Assembly: GCF_029869215.1 (NCBI RefSeq)
Contig: NZ_JARWPM010000348.1
Span: forward strand, 1-50,804
Length of the DNA stretch: 50,804 bases
Direction: 5' to 3'
Source of the DNA: Nocardia carnea
Lineage (GTDB): Bacteria > Actinomycetota > Actinomycetes > Mycobacteriales > Mycobacteriaceae
A model generated the notes under the pieces. It searched no databases, had not been told where the DNA came from, and was given only the letters and a program-made list of their open reading frames with translations. The position numbers were made by a program, and so were the translations under genes. The first letter of the stretch is position 1, and every line of letters begins with the position of its first letter. Shown piece after piece: positions 44,736 through 50,804 of this stretch.

Positions 44736-45991
44736 CGCCGCCGCTCGACCCCACCATCGCCGAGGCACTGCGGTCGAGCCCGGTCGGCCCCATCATGGAC
44801 AAACCGATCGATCAGGTGCTGCGGGATATGGGCCTGCCACCGTTGCCGCAGATTCCGCCCCTCCCGGAATTCCCCCTGCCCACCCTCGATCTCTCGGCAC
44901 TGACACGGCCGCTCACCGACCTGGCGAGCAGTTTCGGCACCGGCCAGTTCCCCGCCGCACCCGAGGTCGATCCGGTGCAGGTCCTCTCCCAAGCGTCTTC
45001 GGTGATGCAGACCGCGATACAAGTCGGGTCGTCTGCCATGCAGCTGGCGTCCGGCCTGTGGCAGGGGCAGGGCGCTCAGGGCGCAGCGGCCAAACAGAGC
45101 CGGGTGAACGCGGACAGTGCCGCGGTGGCAGCCCAGAGCGCACAGACGTCACTGGGTGTCGCCGCCGCCGCGGGTTCGGTGATGCGCGGCGGGCTCACCA
45201 TGGCCGCCATCATCGCGAAGTACATCACTTCGGTCACGATGGCGGCCCCGTTCCTCGGTACCGGCGCCGGGCAGGTTTTCCTGACAGCCACCACGATCGA
45301 AACCATGATCGAGGCACTGGCCGTGGTCGCCCAGACCCGCGCCGAACTCACCGCGCACAGTGCCGAGATGGCCGCGACGGGCACCAAGATTCCGGTCACC
45401 GACGCGCCGGACGTCGACACCATGCAGATGCTGCAGCAGATCATGCAGGTCCTGCCGACCGTCCTCAACGCGGCAACCACCGGTGCGAAAGCGTTTGCCG
45501 AAACCAGCGCCGCCCCGTATCCGCGGACGTTGTCCGATACTGCTCTGCTACAACGTGATTCCCACACCCGGCCAAGCCACGGCCCGAAGGGTGGTGGACC
45601 AGGTGGCGGCGTCCCGGCGCTGGCCCGCGGCACCGGACCGAACCCCGTGGCCCGGCCCCTCGCACCGTGGTCCGGGGCACCGGCCGCCGGCGGCACGGGA
45701 ACCACCACGGCACCGGCCGGCGCGTCGACGGCCAACAGCTCGCCCGCGGGTTCGCCGATGCGTGGCACCCCCGGGTTCCTGCCCGGGGGCCCTACCGGCG
45801 GAATGGCACGCGGGGCAGGAGAATCGGTGTCCAGCGGTAGCCCCTTGGGCGGCCAACTCGTCACCGGCCAGCACGGTAGCGAGGTCGTCGGCGACCTCCA
45901 CGTCGCGACTCCGCCCGTTATCGGCGCCACGGATCACTCCGCGGACACGGCGCCCGAGGGGCCACCACCGGACAAAGCACTCACTCTGTGA
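44732..45991 (+). CDS. EspA/EspB-like T7SS-associated protein with Gly/Pro/Ser-rich C-terminus
   Basis: A 419-residue protein whose ATG overlaps the previous stop. Residues 60-250 are helical with LWQGQGAQGAAA as a W-x-G-like turn. A hydrophobic patch (AAIIAKYITSVTMAAPF) resembles EspA/EspE membrane-interacting helices. Residues 290-419 are low-complexity Gly/Pro/Ser/Thr with no Cys. In mycobacteria EspA and EspB are co-secreted with ESX substrates, EspA forming complexes with EspC; the pair here (EspC-like then EspA-like) matches that order. Confidence 0.65.
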   Translation: MTPPLDPTIAEALRSSPVGPIMDKPIDQVLRDMGLPPLPQIPPLPEFPLPTLDLSALTRPLTDLASSFGTGQFPAAPEVDPVQVLSQASSVMQTAIQVGSSAMQLASGLWQGQGAQGAAAKQSRVNADSAAVAAQSAQTSLGVAAAAGSVMRGGLTMAAIIAKYITSVTMAAPFLGTGAGQVFLTATTIETMIEALAVVAQTRAELTAHSAEMAATGTKIPVTDAPDVDTMQMLQQIMQVLPTVLNAATTGAKAFAETSAAPYPRTLSDTALLQRDSHTRPSHGPKGGGPGGGVPALARGTGPNPVARPLAPWSGAPAAGGTGTTTAPAGASTANSSPAGSPMRGTPGFLPGGPTGGMARGAGESVSSGSPLGGQLVTGQHGSEVVGDLHVATPPVIGATDHSADTAPEGPPPDKALTL

Positions 45992-46007
45992 AGTCGGAAA
46001 CGAAACC

Positions 46008-46316
46008 ATGGAATACAATCCAGAACTCGCGCACACCGCCGCCCGCGACCTCGACGCACTCGCCGATCGGCTCAGCGCCGCTCTCCGCGACGACGGGCCG
46101 CTGTTGCGAACCGAACCCGCCGGCGGCGACGAGGTTTCGGTACAGGCCGCGCAGACCTTGTGCCGTGTCGGCGACTCTTACAACGAAGCCGCCGATCTGG
46201 TGGTCTACGAGCTACGCAAACTGGCCGCAGTTGTGCGTGCTCAAACCACCGCGATCCTCGAGATGGACCTCCACGCCTCCGGGCACTTCGGCAGCGGCGT
46301 CGAGGTGACCGGATGA
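46008..46316 (+). CDS. PE-like small T7SS protein
   Basis: A 102-residue helical hairpin (MEYNPELAHTAARDLDALADRL...). It stands directly before a PPE-like gene with which it overlaps (ATGA), the standard PE-PPE order. It lacks a clear Y-x-x-x-D. It probably forms a heterodimer with the PPE-like product. There is no strong ribosome-binding site in front of the ATG. Confidence 0.7.
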   Translation: MEYNPELAHTAARDLDALADRLSAALRDDGPLLRTEPAGGDEVSVQAAQTLCRVGDSYNEAADLVVYELRKLAAVVRAQTTAILEMDLHASGHFGSGVEVTG

Positions 46317-47284
46317 TCGAACCACCGGGCTTCACCGGTGTGGTGTGGCAAGCCCGGCCCGCCGAGCAGCTGGCCCGCGACCTCAACGCCGGCGCCGGTA
46401 CCACACAACTCGCCGAAACCGTGGCCGCCTGGACCCGGTTGGGGGCACAGTTCGGTACCGCTCTGCTGGATTACGACCATATCCTCACAGCACTTCGGCA
46501 AGCCTGGTGTTCCGACAACGGCACCGTCTTCCTCGAACAGATCGCCACGCTGCGCATCGCGCTGGAGGAAGCCGCCCGAGCGGCGGCGGCCAACGCTACC
46601 CGGGTTGCCGACCACATCGTGGTCTATGAGGTCGCCCGCGCCGCTATGCCCCATCCCGTAGAGCTCGCTGCCCTCGCCGAGGCCCAGCGAACGCTGGCGC
46701 AGGTGAGTGCCACGCTGGGTGCACCACTGCTGGCGACCGGTGACGAAACCGATACGCAGCAGGATGCGGCGAAGACCCATGCCGCGCGCGTGATGCGAAC
46801 CTACGAAACAGCGAGCGAGCCGCTGGCCACGCCATGGCAGCACCAAACTCCCCCGGTGGTTTCCTCGGACACCGCACTGCGTGCGGAACAGACTGCCGCA
46901 CGTGCGGCAACATCCCCGTCCCCGATACCGGCCCCGCGGGGCGTTACCGCGTTTCCTCGCATGCCGGCGCTTTCGGTACCCCGTGAGCTCACGGCGTCCC
47001 GAACCGCCCCGACAGTGCAATCGACTCCCTCGACGCAATACTCCCCCGCCGCCACGGCACACTCGGAGGCGGGCAACGGACGCATGATGCCCGGCGCAAT
47101 GACCCCGACGGCGGCGGGCAGCGATGACGAACGCAACAGCCGCGGGTCCGTATCTCCCTATCGCGCGGATTCCGACGAGGTGGTCGGCCAGCTGCAGGCC
47201 GCACCCGCGGTCCTGGGTGTTGCCGATGTACCCGGCGACCCGTCGGGGCGCACCGCCGAGACCTCGGCCGAGGCGGCGCGATGA
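46313..47284 (+). CDS. PPE-like T7SS protein
   Basis: A 323-residue protein. The ATG overlaps the previous stop, with GAGGTG upstream. It begins MIEPPGFTGVVWQARPAEQLARDL, matching the PPE opening, in which Pro-Pro-Glu/Gly precedes the first helix. Residue 65 starts a WCSDNG turn where PPE proteins have W-x-G. Residues 180-323 are Pro/Ser/Thr-rich, probably disordered. It is followed by its own EspG with overlap, so EspG-assisted export is expected. Confidence 0.75.
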   Translation: MIEPPGFTGVVWQARPAEQLARDLNAGAGTTQLAETVAAWTRLGAQFGTALLDYDHILTALRQAWCSDNGTVFLEQIATLRIALEEAARAAAANATRVADHIVVYEVARAAMPHPVELAALAEAQRTLAQVSATLGAPLLATGDETDTQQDAAKTHAARVMRTYETASEPLATPWQHQTPPVVSSDTALRAEQTAARAATSPSPIPAPRGVTAFPRMPALSVPRELTASRTAPTVQSTPSTQYSPAATAHSEAGNGRMMPGAMTPTAAGSDDERNSRGSVSPYRADSDEVVGQLQAAPAVLGVADVPGDPSGRTAETSAEAAR

Positions 47285-48084
47285 AAAGCCTCGGTAGCGA
47301 TGCGCTACTGGCCGTCGCGGAGCGACTGAATATTCAAACGCTGCCGATTGTGCTCCAAGCGTGGCCACAACAGGATTCCTACGACGACTGGCACGCTGCT
47401 CACGGAGCGGCCATGGACGACCTGCGTGCCGCGGGCGTCATCGACTGCTACGGAGATATCGAACCCGATCTCGCCGAGGCGCTGTACATCCTGGCCAAAC
47501 CGGAACGTGAACTGGTCGCCCGAGTTCACGCCGAGAACTCGGAAACTCGGGTCTGTGTGGCGCTGCGTGCCGGGCGTTGCGCGGCAGCCGTCCGCGCCGG
47601 AGCCGAGTTCGAGATCGGCCCGCTGTGGAGCGACGGGTCGGCCGCCAGCCTCACGGTTCCGGTGTTGTCCGCTCTGGGACAGTGCGACCCGGCCGACACA
47701 GCGGGATTCAGCGCTCCCACCGCAGAGCTGGCGGACCGGCTCGACAGCGCGGAAACGACCGGTGCGTTCGCCGATGCACTCTTCGCACTCGGAGCCTGCG
47801 AGCGAGAGGCCACCCTCCTCGGTGCGGCGTTCGGATCCTGTTACGCAGTCGCCGAGATCGTGGCACGCGCCTCCGCTGACGGGGTCACCACGCGCGCCAG
47901 CGGGGCTGTGGTGGTATACGACACCGATCGTGGGCGGATCGTGGCCGCTCCCATGGTCGCCCCGGATCAGCAGGTCTGGACCACCGTGAGCAGCGGAACA
48001 GGACACCGGATAACACAGGCCGTTTCCACGTTGCTAGAGGGCCTCCCCGGAGGGAGGTGGCTCATCCCGCCACACGGCAATTGA
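47281..48084 (+). CDS. ESX secretion-associated protein EspG (second copy)
   Basis: A 267-residue protein. The ATG overlaps the previous stop. Typical EspG features are YDDWHAAHGAAMDDLRAAGVIDCYG, then EPDLAEALYILAKPERELVA and a C-terminal ITQAVSTLLEGLPGG. It is only distantly similar to the other EspG (39434-40228), so the two chaperones probably serve different PPE partners, consistent with each overlapping a different PPE-type gene. Confidence 0.88.
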   Translation: MKSLGSDALLAVAERLNIQTLPIVLQAWPQQDSYDDWHAAHGAAMDDLRAAGVIDCYGDIEPDLAEALYILAKPERELVARVHAENSETRVCVALRAGRCAAAVRAGAEFEIGPLWSDGSAASLTVPVLSALGQCDPADTAGFSAPTAELADRLDSAETTGAFADALFALGACEREATLLGAAFGSCYAVAEIVARASADGVTTRASGAVVVYDTDRGRIVAAPMVAPDQQVWTTVSSGTGHRITQAVSTLLEGLPGGRWLIPPHGN

Positions 48085-48148
48085 CTCCACCAATCCATCG
48101 ACCGGGTCGCTGCCACAGGTGTCCCGATACTTATGAGAGGTCAACACC

Positions 48149-48442
48149 ATGAGTTTCACCAATCTCGACGATTCCATCGGCGCGGACCAGGCCGCGGTCA
48201 GCAACGTCGCCACCCGCATGAACGACGCGATCGAGAACCTTCGCACGACGTTCAACCTCATCAACCAAGAAGTGCAGGATGTCAAGCGCGGCTGGAAAGG
48301 AGACGCGAACACGGCATTCGAGAGAAAACTCGATGACTGGGACCGAGAGGCGAAGAGCCTGAACGACAAGTTCCAGCTGCTCCAGGAAGCTGTCAACAAC
48401 AGCGGCAAACAGATCAGCGAAGGGGACGCGGCGAACGTCTGA
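48149..48442 (+). CDS. WXG100 protein (EsxB/CFP-10-like)
   Basis: A 97-residue protein with GWKGDANTAF at residues 48-57, giving W-x-G in the turn between two helices. GAGAGG precedes the ATG. It has no Y-x-x-x-D tail in the usual place. It probably pairs with the next small gene and is exported by a T7SS encoded elsewhere. Confidence 0.9.
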   Translation: MSFTNLDDSIGADQAAVSNVATRMNDAIENLRTTFNLINQEVQDVKRGWKGDANTAFERKLDDWDREAKSLNDKFQLLQEAVNNSGKQISEGDAANV

Positions 48443-48503
48443 TCGGGTGCCGTCGCCCCGCCCCCACGATTATCCGAAACTTCTGAAAGAAAGAACCTGA
48501 GCT

Positions 48504-48803
48504 ATGAGCGACTTCATTCAATACAGCAAGGGCCAGATCCTCGAAATGGTCGAGGCAATAAACACGTATGCCGGCACAATGGACACTCAAATCGAAGAAT
48601 TGGGCCTGGCCGGACCCGCTTTCCGTGACAGCCTCGCCGGGGCCGAGGCCCAAGCCGGATTCGATGCGACACATTCGTTGCTGATGAAAGAGCTCGCGGA
48701 CACCACACAGATTCTTCGTGACCTCAACGCGAGCGCCGGTTATGCACTGGACAACATGATCGCAGTCGACGGTGGAATCGGCAGGAGCTTCGATATCGTG
48801 TGA
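48504..48803 (+). CDS. WXG100-family partner (EsxA/ESAT-6-like)
   Basis: A 99-residue helical protein, 61 nt after the WXG100 gene. The turn reads GLAGPAF, where Leu-Ala-Gly replaces W-x-G, as seen in some Esx partners. Length, tandem position and helical pattern support an Esx heterodimer with 48149-48442. The ribosome-binding site is a poly-purine run, GAAAGAAAG. Confidence 0.8.
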   Translation: MSDFIQYSKGQILEMVEAINTYAGTMDTQIEELGLAGPAFRDSLAGAEAQAGFDATHSLLMKELADTTQILRDLNASAGYALDNMIAVDGGIGRSFDIV

Positions 48804-48822
48804 CTTCCACCTTCCCGCACAT

Positions 48823-48859
48823 CTCGACGCCGGCTGGACCAGGTTCAGCCGGCGTCGAG
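48823..48859 (+). terminator. Strong hairpin terminator of the plus T7SS operon
   Basis: A perfect 14-bp stem (CTCGACGCCGGCTG / CAGCCGGCGTCGAG) with a 9-nt loop begins about 20 bp after the last Esx stop. No U-tract follows, which is usual for actinobacterial terminators. It can also stop the convergent gene from the right. Confidence 0.8.
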
Positions 48860-49059
48860 CACGTTCGGGCGCCGCCGGACCTACGCGGGTCGGGGCGTCG
48901 GCCACTCGGCGCTCACCACCGAACCGCATCAACTGCCACCGTTCCTGGGCAACCTGCGCCGGTTCGACCTGTCCCACAGCGCTTTACGCGGCTCGATCGG
49001 ATGATCCGCGCCGAGGGTGAGCTGATACCACCCCGAGGGTGTTGCCCGTCCGGGCTGGT

Positions 49060-50307
49060 TCAGCCTTCCGGCGGCGGCCCGGGCGACGGGATGAACCGCA
49101 GTCCGAACAGCAGGTCGGAATTGCGGACATACTCCGGTGCTTCGAGCCCGCGGAGAAGGCCCGTCCGGCGAATCCAGCTGTGGTTCCAATGACGAGTGGC
49201 CGGGAGGGCCAGCCCGCACCGGGCAGCGGTATCCCGTAGCCGGCGCCCGGCGGCACCGAGAGCACCGGCGAAGAGCCTCGGGCCACGATCCCCGTGTGCT
49301 TCCCGATGCAGGTCCGCCTCGTGCAACAGATCCTGAGCCACGCGTGGTATCACCCAGACATACACATCGGCCGCCCGTGCGTAACCGATCGGCCCGGTGA
49401 AGATGAGTGCGTCACCCATCAGCCCCACACGGGGCACGGCACCCAGCTCGACCATCGTGGCACCGGTGAACAGCACGGTCGCCAGGGCCGCCGCGGCGAC
49501 CGGGTCGGGGGCTCCGGCCCGGATCTGCTCGACCGTCCGGCTGTCGAGCCGCACGGTCGTCAAGCCGGGCCCCACCGAGTAATTGAGGTCCGGCGGCAAG
49601 TCCAGACGCATCCCGTGCAGCAGGAAGGCCGCTTGAGCTCCGCGCAACCGCACCACGGTATTCCCGCGCCCCGGGCTGCCGGCGACGAACCCACCGAGGA
49701 AACGGTAGAGCCCCAGAATATCGATCCACTCGTCGACCGAACCCGCCCCGGAACCGCCGGGCAACACGCTCCGTGCTGCGGGGCGGGGGCGTAGCACGGA
49801 CCGGGCGTACTCGGCCCGGGCCACTTCGTCGCGGCCGAACCAGACCGGGTCGGCCCGCCGGTCCAGATCGTGCCGGCAGGGCAGTCCGCTGCGCGCGTTC
49901 AGCCACCGGCAGGTCGCCTCGAGGCCCGCCGTGTACACCGCATCGACCCGTGCGAATTCGGACGGGCTCAGGCGCCGGTAGGCGTCGGCGCGGAAGGTCG
50001 CCACATCGCTGTCGGGAATACGCGACAGAAGATGGTCACCAGCGGTCACGGACACCGGGACCCGCGGCCGGCGGCCGGCGTCGCGATAGCCCATCTGCCG
50101 GGTCCCCGGCTCCGGTGCCCGGTTCGGCGCGACCGGCGTCTCCGCCGCCCGGCGCGCCGCCAACCACTGTCCTAAGGTGCGCTCGGACACCCCCAGCTCC
50201 CGCGCATACGTGCGCATTTCGTCGGCGGATATTTCCTGGTTCCGGTCGAGCTGGAACAGCCGGTCCAACGGTGACGGACGCAACGTCGGACCGCTGGTCT
50301 CGGTCAC
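49060..50307 (-). CDS. HTH protein with degenerate tyrosine-recombinase-like C-terminus
   Basis: A 415-residue protein starting at GTG 50307, with AGGAGG 8 nt upstream (50316-50321). Residues 25-55 form an HTH (ISADEMRTYARELGVSERTLGQWL). Residues 240-330 contain TVLFTGATMVELGAV, a counterpart of the tyrosine-recombinase box TGxRxSE, but with Ala-Thr in place of the catalytic Arg. RHWNHSWIRRTGLLRG near 375-395 resembles the box-II His-x-x-Arg region. Catalytic residues look lost, so this is more likely a DNA-binding or regulatory protein than an integrase. It faces the T7SS operon across a terminator. The family assignment is tentative. Confidence 0.5.
   Translation of the reverse strand: MTETSGPTLRPSPLDRLFQLDRNQEISADEMRTYARELGVSERTLGQWLAARRAAETPVAPNRAPEPGTRQMGYRDAGRRPRVPVSVTAGDHLLSRIPDSDVATFRADAYRRLSPSEFARVDAVYTAGLEATCRWLNARSGLPCRHDLDRRADPVWFGRDEVARAEYARSVLRPRPAARSVLPGGSGAGSVDEWIDILGLYRFLGGFVAGSPGRGNTVVRLRGAQAAFLLHGMRLDLPPDLNYSVGPGLTTVRLDSRTVEQIRAGAPDPVAAAALATVLFTGATMVELGAVPRVGLMGDALIFTGPIGYARAADVYVWVIPRVAQDLLHEADLHREAHGDRGPRLFAGALGAAGRRLRDTAARCGLALPATRHWNHSWIRRTGLLRGLEAPEYVRNSDLLFGLRFIPSPGPPPEG

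Positions 50308-50804
<497 letters not shown>

Noticed and set aside
49060..50307. Active integrase with an attachment site
   Set aside because: The box-I Arg is absent and no tRNA gene or repeat pair that could be an attachment site is nearby.

Overview
The window is high-GC DNA from an actinomycete of the mycolic-acid group. Nocardia is the best guess, because EspG, PE/PPE-like, EspC-like and WXG100 genes occur together with giant WXG100-like effectors, cytochrome P450s and GC-rich codon third positions. No species call is possible. The right end runs into a long G homopolymer that looks like a low-quality contig end.

Layout. (1) 1-27502, minus: one uninterrupted reading frame of at least 9,167 codons that is still open at the left edge. 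It has a type VII secretion (T7SS) WXG100-like/CpnT-like N-terminal domain, long alpha-helical stretches, five two-part repeat units (A then B), and several enzyme-like domains: an alpha/beta-hydrolase-like domain without its nucleophile, a papain-like toxin domain, a sigma-region-4-like HTH, an HELNH metallopeptidase-like domain and a PP2C phosphatase domain. A small EspC/WXG100-like gene lies just upstream. (2) 28.1-38.4 kb: an oxidative metabolic island. Its leftward arm is a 51-residue peptide that looks like a RiPP precursor, translationally coupled to an aKG-HExxH-type peptide beta-hydroxylase and followed by an MFS exporter. Its rightward arm is a Rieske oxygenase, an unusual membrane-anchored P450, an SRPBCC protein and, further on, another P450. 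A third P450 lies just outside on the left. (3) 38.8-43.9 kb, minus: a T7SS effector-support operon with an immunity-like protein, a fused PE/PPE-like protein, EspG and a YbaB/EbfC-like protein. (4) 44.4-48.8 kb, plus: a divergent T7SS operon with EspC-like, EspA/EspB-like, PE-like and PPE-like proteins, EspG and two WXG100 proteins, ending in a strong hairpin. (5) 49.1-50.3 kb, minus: an HTH protein with a degenerate tyrosine-recombinase-like C-terminus.

How the parts relate. The T7SS core machine (EccB/C/D/E, MycP) is not in the window. What is here is cargo and chaperones: EspG chaperones, PE/PPE-like and WXG100 partners, and a giant effector. The roughly 8.3 kb between 30.3 and 38.6 kb is flanked by two direct repeats of about 355 bp. 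The right repeat is the 3' end and trailer of the intact YbaB-like gene; the left is a frameshifted, stopless copy. A decayed scrap of an A module of the giant protein lies inside the island. Together these suggest an ancestral tandem array of YbaB-to-giant-effector cassettes, one of which was broken up and replaced or invaded by the biosynthetic genes.

The two most novel items are the giant multi-enzyme T7SS effector, which combines phosphatase, protease-like and anti-sigma-kinase-like parts, and the candidate RiPP cluster, in which a HExxH peptide hydroxylase sits beside Rieske and P450 oxygenases. Functions are inferred from motifs read by eye; no database search was run.
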